Origin: UBA11346 sp038318565
GTDB lineage: Bacteria > Planctomycetota > UBA11346
Direction: 5' to 3'
NCBI GenBank assembly: GCA_038318565.1
Contig: JBBQCI010000040.1
Span: 1 to 33,695, forward strand
DNA: 33,695 nt
The translations under genes were made by a program, and so were the position numbers. This document shows, in pieces, positions 23,155-30,618 of the stretch (position 1 is the stretch's first letter; each line of letters begins with the position of its first letter). The notes under the pieces were generated by a model. That model had not been told where the DNA came from. It ran no database searches and saw only the letters and a list, made by a program, of their open reading frames with translations.

Positions 23155-24279
23155 CTAATGCGCCATCGCGCTCTTGCCGGATCCTTTGCCCTTTTCCGAT
23201 TTCCAGGCGGCGGCGGGCTTGGCGTTCTCGCCGTACTTGCCGGAGGCGTAGTCGGCGGCCATCTGGGCGAGTGAGACGATCGGCACGCCAGCGGCGTTGC
23301 CGGCCTGGCCGAACTGGCGCATGCGTTCTTCGCAGATGACCTGCATGGCCGCACGGGCCGGGGTCAGGTAGCCGCGCGGGTCGAACTCGGCCGGCTTCTC
23401 GACCATGTACTTGCGGATGGCGGCGGTGATGGCCAGGCGGTTGTCGGTGTCGACGTTGATCTTGCGCACACCGGCCTTGATGCCGCGCTGGATCTCTTCG
23501 ACCGGCACGCCGTAGGTTTCCTTCATCTTGCCGCCGTATTTGTTGATCTCGTCGATCAGATTCTTGGGCACCGACGAGCTGCCGTGCATGACCATGTGGC
23601 AGTTGGGGATCTTGGCGTGGATCTCCTCGATCCGCTTCATCGCCAGGACGTCGCCGGTCGGCTTCTTCGAGAACTTGTAAGCGCCATGGCTGGTGCCCAT
23701 GGCGACGGCCAGGGCGTCGATGCCGGTGCGCTTGACGAAGTCGACTGCTTGGTCGGGATCGGTCAGCATCTGCTCGAGGGTCAGCTTGCCTTCGGCACCG
23801 TGGCCGTCTTCCTTCTCGCCTTCGCCGTGTTCGAGCGAGCCGAGGCAGCCGAGTTCGCCTTCGACCGACACGCCGAAGCTGTGGGCGATGTTGACGACTT
23901 CGCGGGTGACCGCGACGTTGTACTCGTAACTTGCAGGGGTCTTGCCGTCATCTTCCAGCGAGCCGTCCATCATCACCGAGGTGAAGCCCATGCGGATCGC
24001 CGAGATGCAGGTGTCCGGCGCGTTGCCGTGGTCCTGGTGCATGACGATCGGGATTTCGGGGTACAGTTCGGCAGCGGCCTGCATCAGGTTGCGCAGGAAG
24101 ATGTCGTTGGTGAACTTGCGGGCGCCGCGGCTGGCCTGGACGATGACCGGGCTCTTGGTGACGCGGGCGGCCTCCATGATCGCCTGGATCTGCTCCATGT
24201 TATTGACGTTGAGCGCGCAAATGCCGTAGTTGTTGGCAGCAGCGTGTTCGAGCAGGGGGCGCAGGGGGATGAGAGGCAT
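23155..24279 (-). CDS. fba: Class II fructose-bisphosphate aldolase
   Basis: 374 residues from the ATG at 24277-24279, with GGAG (24288-24285) six bases upstream. The enzyme splits fructose 1,6-bisphosphate to the two triose phosphates using a zinc ion. Catalytic Asp83 and zinc ligand His84 are in MHQDHG, the Glu-rich loop follows at EGELG, and His198 and His232 are in GTSHGAYKF and VMHGSSSVP. The phosphate-binding INVDTDNRL is intact. Length and sequence point to the CbbA/Calvin-type subgroup found in both glycolysis and carbon fixation. argG lies upstream in the same direction, with a 16-pair hairpin between them. Confidence 0.95.
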   Translation of the reverse strand: MPLIPLRPLLEHAAANNYGICALNVNNMEQIQAIMEAARVTKSPVIVQASRGARKFTNDIFLRNLMQAAAELYPEIPIVMHQDHGNAPDTCISAIRMGFTSVMMDGSLEDDGKTPASYEYNVAVTREVVNIAHSFGVSVEGELGCLGSLEHGEGEKEDGHGAEGKLTLEQMLTDPDQAVDFVKRTGIDALAVAMGTSHGAYKFSKKPTGDVLAMKRIEEIHAKIPNCHMVMHGSSSVPKNLIDEINKYGGKMKETYGVPVEEIQRGIKAGVRKINVDTDNRLAITAAIRKYMVEKPAEFDPRGYLTPARAAMQVICEERMRQFGQAGNAAGVPIVSLAQMAADYASGKYGENAKPAAAWKSEKGKGSGKSAMAH

Positions 24280-24365
24280 GTCAGCTCCGGACGTTGGGGG
24301 TAATGGCCGCTCAGCGGCGGCGGGGAGTATGGGTCGGGGATTACCGGATCAAGCCATCCAGAATG

Positions 24366-24402
24366 GCGAAACCGGCAGCACTCAGGGTGCTGCCGGTTTC
24401 GC
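24366..24402 (-). terminator. Hairpin between argG and fba, probable argG terminator
   Basis: A 16-pair perfect stem (24366-24381 with 24387-24402; arms begin GCGAAACCGGCAGCAC) and a five-base loop lie 24 bases after the argG stop on the minus strand. The following CATTCTGG has few T residues, so termination may be partial or factor-assisted. A 5' control element of fba is the alternative. Confidence 0.55.
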
Positions 24403-24425
24403 GTGAAGCTCTGGTTAGGTCAACA

Positions 24426-25658
24426 TTACAGCTGGCCGAGCTTGGCTGCCCGGCGGGCGTGCACGCGCAGCGGCAGGGCTTGCAGGCGGATGAAACCAGT
24501 CGCGTCGCCCTGGTCGTAGGCGCCGCCGTCGGCCTCCATCGAGGCGATCGCGGCGTCGTAGAGCGAATGCTCAGAGGTGCGGCCGGTGACGATGACGTTG
24601 CCCATGAACAGTTCGAGGTTCACCCGGCCAGTGACATGGCGCTGGCTTTGCTTGAGGAAGGCGTCGAGGGCCTCCATCTCTTCGCAGTACCAGAAGCCGA
24701 AGTAGGCCATCTGGCTGAAGCGCACCGCCAGCTGGTTCTTGGTGTGCAGCAGGTCGCGCGAGACCGTCAGCGCTTCGATATCCTGGTGCGCAGCCAGCAG
24801 GATGGTGCCGCCCGGGGTCTCGTAGACACCGCGGCTCTTCATGCCGACGAAGCGGCTTTCGACCATATCAATGCGGCCGATGCCATGCTTGGCGCCGATC
24901 GTATTGAGGTGGTCGAGCAGGTCAGCCGGCTTCATCTTCCTTCCGTTGACCGCGACGGCGTTGCCCTGGACGAAGTCGATGCTGATCTTCTGGCGCTTGG
25001 CCTTCACCTGGCTCAGCGGCAGGGTCTTTTCGAACATGCGGTCGAGCGGGCGCATGCCCGGATCTTCAAGCATGCCGGCTTCGAAGCTGATATGCAGCAG
25101 GTTGTCGTCCGACGACCACGGGTCCTTCTTCGACGCCTTGATCGGGATGCCCCACTTGTTGGCGTACTCGATGGCGGCTTCACGGCCGGGAATGAGGTCG
25201 CGGAACTCCTTGTCGCGCCACGGGGCGATGATCTTCACGCCCGGGTAGAGGGCATAGGCGGTGAGTTCGAAACGGACCTGGTCGTTGCCTTTGCCGGTCG
25301 CGCCGTGCGCAATGTACTGGGCCTTCTCTTTGCGGGCGATGTCGACCATCGCCTTGGCGATGATCGGGCGGGCAAGGCTGGTGCCGAGCAGATAGCGACC
25401 CTCGTACTTGGCATTCCAGGCGATCGCCGGGAACACGAAGTCGCGCACGAACTCCTCGCGCAGGTCCTTGATGTAGCACTTCACGCCACCCGAATTCAGG
25501 GCCTTCTTTTCAAGGTCCTTGTATTTCTCCTTCTGGCCGACGTTCGCGCAGTAACAGATGACTTCATAGCCCTTCTGCTCCAGATAGCGGACGATCACCG
25601 AGGTGTCGAGGCCGCCGCTGTAGGCGAGGACGACGCGTTCCTTCTTCGAGACGGGCAT
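24426..25658 (-). CDS. argG: Argininosuccinate synthase
   Basis: 410 residues from the ATG at 25656-25658, with AGGAG (25669-25665) six bases upstream. A longer frame reaches 25709 but lacks a ribosome-binding site. The enzyme joins citrulline and aspartate using ATP in arginine synthesis. The N-type ATP pyrophosphatase P-loop AYSGGLDTS is at the N-terminus, HGATGKGNDQVRFE follows near residue 115, and the C-terminal synthetase fold (VESRFVGMKSRGVYETPGG) is complete. The spacer to the divergent sixA gene (25659-25866) holds a short inverted repeat, CATGA-ACA-TCATG at 25760-25772, but no clear promoter. Confidence 0.96.
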   Translation of the reverse strand: MPVSKKERVVLAYSGGLDTSVIVRYLEQKGYEVICYCANVGQKEKYKDLEKKALNSGGVKCYIKDLREEFVRDFVFPAIAWNAKYEGRYLLGTSLARPIIAKAMVDIARKEKAQYIAHGATGKGNDQVRFELTAYALYPGVKIIAPWRDKEFRDLIPGREAAIEYANKWGIPIKASKKDPWSSDDNLLHISFEAGMLEDPGMRPLDRMFEKTLPLSQVKAKRQKISIDFVQGNAVAVNGRKMKPADLLDHLNTIGAKHGIGRIDMVESRFVGMKSRGVYETPGGTILLAAHQDIEALTVSRDLLHTKNQLAVRFSQMAYFGFWYCEEMEALDAFLKQSQRHVTGRVNLELFMGNVIVTGRTSEHSLYDAAIASMEADGGAYDQGDATGFIRLQALPLRVHARRAAKLGQL

Positions 25659-25866
25659 GATGGGCTCCTGAGTGGGCGGCGGATGGTGCGGGGACGGGCG
25701 AGGAGACAAGGTGTCATTGCTCCCACACCTGGGGATCGTGGCCCCGCATCACATCCTGACATGAACATCATGCGTCCTTGACGCGGGGAGAACGACGAGC
25801 GAACCGGTGGCCAGGCGTCAACGCAATGATCCTTGGCAAGCGCCTCCATATCCTGACCATCCGGCA

Positions 25867-26340
25867 ATGATTTTGACCATTCTTCGTCATGGCAAGGCGG
25901 TTGAGCGCGAGGCCTGGCATGGCGATGACCGGGATCGCCCGCTGACCCGCGAGGGGATCGTGCAGACCCGTACCGCCTTGCGCGCCCTGAGCGGGGTAAT
26001 CACGGCGGAGGAAGTGTGGACCAGCCCATGGAAGCGGGCCCGTCAGACCGCCGAACTGGCCGCCGAACTGTGGGATCTGCCGTTGACGGAATACCCATGG
26101 CTGGCGGGCGAATCGACCGAGATTCCCGAGTGGTCGCGCTGCCTGCGCGGAGCTGGCGAGGTGGTGCTGGTCGGCCATGAGCCCGATCTCGGCCGCTTCA
26201 TCGGCATGTTGCTGGGTGGCCAGCCGATGCCGCTCAAGAAGGCGGGCCTCGCCATCCTCGAAGGTTTACCACGACCCGGCCAGATGGAGTTGCGTCTGCT
26301 GACCGGCCCGAAACAGGTGCTGGCGATCGCGGAGGCATGA
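25867..26340 (+). CDS. sixA: SixA-like phosphohistidine phosphatase
   Basis: 157 residues from the ATG at 25867-25869. This is a short histidine phosphatase: the catalytic LRHGKA is near residue 6, the Arg of TSPWKRARQTAELAAE follows, and VLVGHEPDLGRF carries the second His. Length and the HGKA/GHEPDL motifs fit SixA, which removes phosphate from histidine on phosphotransfer proteins such as ArcB or the PTS protein NPr. Neither target gene is visible here. The stop overlaps the next start by four bases. A general phosphoglycerate-mutase-like enzyme is less likely because of its small size. Confidence 0.85.
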   Translation: MILTILRHGKAVEREAWHGDDRDRPLTREGIVQTRTALRALSGVITAEEVWTSPWKRARQTAELAAELWDLPLTEYPWLAGESTEIPEWSRCLRGAGEVVLVGHEPDLGRFIGMLLGGQPMPLKKAGLAILEGLPRPGQMELRLLTGPKQVLAIAEA

Positions 26341-27410
26341 TGGCCAGCGATCAACCGGCAGTGGTCTGGCCCGCCCGGCTGCTGCCCTGGTTGGCCCTGG
26401 CTACCGCCCTGATCGCGTCGACCCGCTTCTTCGGTGATGCGATTTGGCCCTGCCCAGTGTCGTGCCAGGGAGGTGCCCACTATCAGCAGCTGTTCGGCGT
26501 GCCGGTGCAGGTGCCGGCGGTTCTGGCCCTCGTGGCCGTGGCCGGCTTGGCGTGGTGGCGATCGGCTGCCGCGGCCGGTCTGGCCTGGGCGGCGGCTGGC
26601 GCATCGCTTTATTTCCTGTGGGTGGCCTGGCAGTTGGGTCTGCGCTGCCCCTACTGCCTGACCGTGCATGCCGGCGTACTGCTGACCGCTGCTGCTGCGG
26701 CAGGCAGGCCGTGGTTGCCGCGCCTGCTCTGCGCCGTGCTGGTCTTCCTGGGTCTGCATCTGGCGTTCCATCCGCAAGTGATCCGCGATGGTCCCGAGGT
26801 GGCCGACGCCGTTCCGCCGGCAGATCCCGATCTGGGTGCGTTCCTCGCAAAGCCTCCGGTCGCTCGGCCGGGGGTGGTGGATCCGGCGATCGACGCCCTG
26901 CGTCGCCAGGGTTCCGCTCAGGCCGCCTACATTCTGGAAGTCGCCATCGACCTGCACTGCCCGCGTTGTGCCGAGCTTGCCGGTCCCTTCGATCGGACGT
27001 TGAAGCAGGCAATCGACCAGGGCCGGGTCGAGGTGGTGCACCGCTTTCTGACCCGCCGCTCGGCGCCCAGTGGCCGAGATCTGGCGCGCCACCTCCTGGC
27101 TGCTGCCGACCCGGCCCAGGCGCGTCTGCTGACCCGCGTGTTGCTCGGCACGCCCGAGGGCCTGGACTGGGCGGCGGTCAGGTCACGGGTCGCCGAGGTG
27201 CTCGATCCGACCGGGCTGGAAGCCACCCTGGCTGGTCGCGGTGCCGCCATCGATGCCCTGCTGGCTGCCGATGCGGCGCGCTTGCAGGCGCTGAGGGTCC
27301 TCGCTACGCCAACCGCGGTCATGTCCCGTCGGCATGGCGAGGAGGTCGCCCGCTGGAATGCCGCCGCGTTTGACCCGGCGGCGATGCTGCGTGAGATTTC
27401 GTTTGATTGA
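26337..27410 (+). CDS. VKOR-DsbA fusion: disulfide-forming membrane protein
   Basis: 357 residues. The ATG at 26337 is only one base from GGAGG (26331-26335), so the second ATG at 26340 is the better-spaced start. Residues about 15-145 form a VKOR-like four-helix membrane domain with the loop cysteines Cys39 and Cys43 and the quinone-side CPYC at 104-107. After a linker, a thioredoxin-fold domain has CPRC at 208-211 and a cis-proline in ATPTAV near residue 320. It is thus a one-piece oxidase and thiol oxidant that would pass electrons from envelope proteins to quinones, replacing DsbA plus DsbB. A translational coupling to sixA is suggested by the overlap, though no functional link is evident. 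Confidence 0.88.
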   Translation: MMASDQPAVVWPARLLPWLALATALIASTRFFGDAIWPCPVSCQGGAHYQQLFGVPVQVPAVLALVAVAGLAWWRSAAAAGLAWAAAGASLYFLWVAWQLGLRCPYCLTVHAGVLLTAAAAAGRPWLPRLLCAVLVFLGLHLAFHPQVIRDGPEVADAVPPADPDLGAFLAKPPVARPGVVDPAIDALRRQGSAQAAYILEVAIDLHCPRCAELAGPFDRTLKQAIDQGRVEVVHRFLTRRSAPSGRDLARHLLAAADPAQARLLTRVLLGTPEGLDWAAVRSRVAEVLDPTGLEATLAGRGAAIDALLAADAARLQALRVLATPTAVMSRRHGEEVARWNAAAFDPAAMLREISFD

Positions 27411-27424
27411 GTAGGGTGCCGGCC

Positions 27425-28492
27425 ATGGCACGCATTGTGGTCGGGATGAGCGGCGGGGTGGATTCCAGCCTGGCGGCGGCCCTGCTCGCCGAGCAGGGCC
27501 ACGAGGTCGTCGGCGTCACGCTGAAACTGTGGCCCTGTGCCGAGCTCGATGGCGGCTTCACCAAGCCCGACGCCTGCTGTTCGCCCAGCGAGACGCGCGA
27601 TGCCCGCGCCGTGGCGGTCGGCCAGGGCATCACCCATTACGTCATCGATGCCGAGGACGAGTTCCGTCGCGGCGTGGTCGAGGACTTCCTCGACGGCTAC
27701 GCCCGCGGCCAGACCCCCAGTCCGTGCGTGCGCTGCAACGAGACGGTAAAATTCGGTTCGCTGTGGCAGCACGCCAAGGCGCTCGGCGCCGAACGCATCG
27801 GCACCGGGCACTACGCGCGCACCGAACGGCTTGGCGATCGCACGGTGCTGCGCCGGGCAGTTGATCGGGCCAAGGACCAGACCTACTTCCTCTGCACCCT
27901 CGATCAGCAGCAGTTGGCGATTGCCGAGTTCCCGGTTGGAGGCATGGACAAGCCGGCGGTGCGCGAGGCGGCCCGCGCGCGCAAACTGTCGACCGCCGAC
28001 AAACACGAGAGCATGGACCTGTGCTTTCTTGGCACCGATGGCGTGGCCGGCCTGCTCAAGCGTGAGCGCCCCGACGCCTTCCGCCCTGGCACGATCGTCG
28101 ATGAAGACGGTCGCGTGCTTGGCGAGCACCAGGGCCTCGGCCTGCATACCATCGGCCAGCGCAAAGGCTTGGGTATCGCCGGAGCCGGCGAGCCGTTGCA
28201 CGTCCTACGGCTGGATCCGGCGGCCAATGCCCTGGTCGTCGGCCCGCGCGAGCGACTGCTGATCAGCGCATTTCAGCTGGAGAACCCGACCTGGCACATT
28301 GCAGAGCCAGGATTCGATGGCATGCGTTGCGTGGTACGCCCACGTCACCGCAGTCCGCCGCTGGCCGCAACGGTGTATGCCGATGGTCGCGTGCTGCTTG
28401 ACGTCCCCGCCGTGCGGCCGGCCCCTGGTCAGGTTTGTGCGATCTACGATCCGACTGACGAGCTGTGTCTGGGTGGTGGCTGGATCGTCTGA
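27425..28492 (+). CDS. mnmA: tRNA-specific 2-thiouridylase
   Basis: 355 residues from the ATG at 27425. MnmA makes 2-thiouridine at the wobble position of Lys, Glu and Gln tRNAs. The PP-loop GMSGGVDSS is at the N-terminus. The nucleophile region PCVRCNETVKF and the second, persulfide-carrying cysteine in SMDLCFLG are both present. IGQRKGLGI, typical of the central domain, and a C-terminal beta-barrel complete the protein. It starts 14 bases after the VKOR-DsbA stop in the same direction, so the three genes from 25867 onward may be co-transcribed. It is convergent with the chemoreceptor gene, and I see no clear terminator in the 44-base gap. Confidence 0.95.
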   Translation: MARIVVGMSGGVDSSLAAALLAEQGHEVVGVTLKLWPCAELDGGFTKPDACCSPSETRDARAVAVGQGITHYVIDAEDEFRRGVVEDFLDGYARGQTPSPCVRCNETVKFGSLWQHAKALGAERIGTGHYARTERLGDRTVLRRAVDRAKDQTYFLCTLDQQQLAIAEFPVGGMDKPAVREAARARKLSTADKHESMDLCFLGTDGVAGLLKRERPDAFRPGTIVDEDGRVLGEHQGLGLHTIGQRKGLGIAGAGEPLHVLRLDPAANALVVGPRERLLISAFQLENPTWHIAEPGFDGMRCVVRPRHRSPPLAATVYADGRVLLDVPAVRPAPGQVCAIYDPTDELCLGGGWIV

Positions 28493-28536
28493 CGGCGGCG
28501 AGCTTCCGCTGCTGAAGGCCTCGCAACGCCTATCTG

Positions 28537-30549
28537 CTAGGCATCAGCCTTGAACGCGGCGACCGCCTTGCCCAAGGCCGCTTCGCTGGCCACCAGGCTG
28601 GCCGCGGCCGTGGCGACGGAGCTAGCGGCGGCTCCGGTCTCCTTGGCGGCAGCCGAGGTCTGTTCGGCGTTGCGGGCCACTTCATCGACGACGGCGGACT
28701 GCTCCTCGACGGCGGCTGCAATGGCCTGGGCCGCGTCGCTGAGCTTACCAATCGATCCGGCAACCGATTCCAGCGCGGCGACCGCAGCTTTGGTGTCGGA
28801 CTGCACAGCGGCGATCTTGCGATTGATGTCCCCGGTGGCGCCATGGGTCTGGTTGGCCAGCGACTTGACCTCGCTGGCGACCACGGCGAAGCCACGGCCG
28901 GCCTCGCCGGCGCGGGCCGCCTCGATGGTGGCGTTCAAAGCCAGCAGGTTGGTCTGCTCAGCGATGTCGGCGATCAGCTTGGCGACGGCAGTGATCTCGT
29001 TGGCCGCCTTGGACAACGCAGCCATGGTCGCCTTGCTGCTTTCGGCGGTCTGCGCTGCATCGCGCGCCAGGGTGCTGACTTGACTGGCCTGGCTGGCGAT
29101 CTCCTTGATCGAAGCGTTGAGTTCGCTGGCCGACGAGGCCACCGTCTGCGCACTGGTTGCCACTTGGCTGGCGATCGCCCCCTGGCCGGCGGCGGTGCCC
29201 TGCATCGATCGGATCGATCCACCCATCTCGCCAAGGATGCCACCGACCGAGCTGTCGAACGAGCGCATGGTGGCCAGGCGTTGTTCGCGGGTGCTCAGCT
29301 CAGCATAGGCGAGCTTGGTCTGCAGCCCGGCAAAGGCGAGATTCACCGGGCCAAACTCGTCGCGCCGGTCAAGATCTACAGCGGGAACGGCGGTGCCGCC
29401 AGCCAGGGCTTCCATGCCGCGGCGCAAGCCGCTGAGATTCCGTGCCAGAATGCGCGGTAGGGTCAGCAGGGCGATGATACCAAGGGTCAGTCCGAGCCCG
29501 ATCAGGGCCGAGGACCAGGCCACCTGCAGGCGGAACTGGGCTTCACGTTCATGTTGGGCATCCTCACCCTGCTGCCTCTGTAAGTCGATGTAGGTCTGAG
29601 ATAGCTTGGCAAGGGCATGCAAACGAGGCAGGCCCTGTTCGATCAGCAGTTGGGTGACTGTGCCGCGCCGGTTCTCGGCGAGCAGGGCCAGCGTCGGCTT
29701 CAGTACGGCATCTCGCCAGTCGCTGCGCAATTCGGCAAAGCGTTGGTTGAGTGCGGTTTCTTCCTTAGACATGTCCGTCGCTTTCTGGCGCTCCATCAGG
29801 GCGTTGATGGCGACGATGTTTTGCGTGATCGCGGCAGTTTCAGCGGGAATGTCCCCTTCGGGACGGGCAGCGGCAATGCCGCGCTGCCAGTTCTCGTTGA
29901 TCAGGGTCATCGCCGTGGCGTAGTTTGATTGCCCCTGCATGTCGTTGTTGACCAGGTCGCCGAGGGCGTCGTTCGAGGTCTTGAATCCATATAGCCCGAT
30001 CACCGTCCCCGAGGCGGCCAGCAGCAGGATTCCAGCCAGAACCAGGGCGATGCGGCGGTTGATAGGGGCGAGCATCGCGGCGCAACGCGAGGCCAAGCCG
30101 GTCCGGCGCAGGCGACCTTGGCACACACTCAGACCGCTTCGACCGCTGGCAATCGCTGCGTAGGCCAGTTCGGCTGCCGCCACCGCCGTAGCCTCTGGAC
30201 GGATCCGCACCGAGATGAAGCCGACCAGGGATCCGGCCTGCTGGATCGATGACACGCTGGCTTGGACCCAGTAGTGATCGCCATCCTTGCGACGGTTCTT
30301 GACCAGGCCGACCCAGCTTTGGCCTGCCTGCACGGTGGCCCACAGGTCGGCGAAGGCCGCCGGCGGCATGTCCGGATGGCGTATCACATTGTGATTCTGC
30401 CCAAGCAACTCGTCTCGGCTAAATCCGCTGATCGCGACGAAGGCATCATTGGCAAAGGTGATCACGCCGCGCAGGTCGGTGCGCGACACCAGTATGTCGC
30501 CCTCACGCATCTCGACAGCGCGCCCGGTGACAGGAAGATTGTTGCGCAT
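28537..30549 (-). CDS. Aer-like PAS methyl-accepting chemotaxis protein
   Basis: 670 residues from the ATG at 30547-30549, which has GGAG (30558-30555) upstream. An upstream frame to 30759 overlaps mfd and is rejected. The N-terminal PAS domain (about 20-125) closely resembles E. coli Aer, including Arg57-His58-Pro-Asp60 at the same positions as the Aer FAD-binding residues and KNRRKDGDHYWV. Unlike Aer, two transmembrane helices follow, enclosing a periplasmic helical domain of about 150 residues, then a HAMP domain. The signalling hairpin includes ATIEAARAGEAGRGFAVVA. It probably senses redox or oxygen through FAD and may also bind a periplasmic ligand. No che genes are nearby. Confidence 0.9.
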   Translation of the reverse strand: MRNNLPVTGRAVEMREGDILVSRTDLRGVITFANDAFVAISGFSRDELLGQNHNVIRHPDMPPAAFADLWATVQAGQSWVGLVKNRRKDGDHYWVQASVSSIQQAGSLVGFISVRIRPEATAVAAAELAYAAIASGRSGLSVCQGRLRRTGLASRCAAMLAPINRRIALVLAGILLLAASGTVIGLYGFKTSNDALGDLVNNDMQGQSNYATAMTLINENWQRGIAAARPEGDIPAETAAITQNIVAINALMERQKATDMSKEETALNQRFAELRSDWRDAVLKPTLALLAENRRGTVTQLLIEQGLPRLHALAKLSQTYIDLQRQQGEDAQHEREAQFRLQVAWSSALIGLGLTLGIIALLTLPRILARNLSGLRRGMEALAGGTAVPAVDLDRRDEFGPVNLAFAGLQTKLAYAELSTREQRLATMRSFDSSVGGILGEMGGSIRSMQGTAAGQGAIASQVATSAQTVASSASELNASIKEIASQASQVSTLARDAAQTAESSKATMAALSKAANEITAVAKLIADIAEQTNLLALNATIEAARAGEAGRGFAVVASEVKSLANQTHGATGDINRKIAAVQSDTKAAVAALESVAGSIGKLSDAAQAIAAAVEEQSAVVDEVARNAEQTSAAAKETGAAASSVATAAASLVASEAALGKAVAAFKADA

Positions 30550-30618
30550 GTCAGCTCCAATGATGCAGAATAGCGATATGCTCTCGACGGTGCAAGCGGG
30601 CAAGCCAGCAGCTGAATC

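Noticed and set aside
25760..25772. CATGA-ACA-TCATG as an ArgR-type operator for argG
   Set aside because: The arms are only five bases long and do not fit the known ARG box; kept only as a remark.
28528..28542. GCCTA/TAGGC hairpin between mnmA and the chemoreceptor
   Set aside because: Five pairs and no T-rich tail; too weak to call a terminator.
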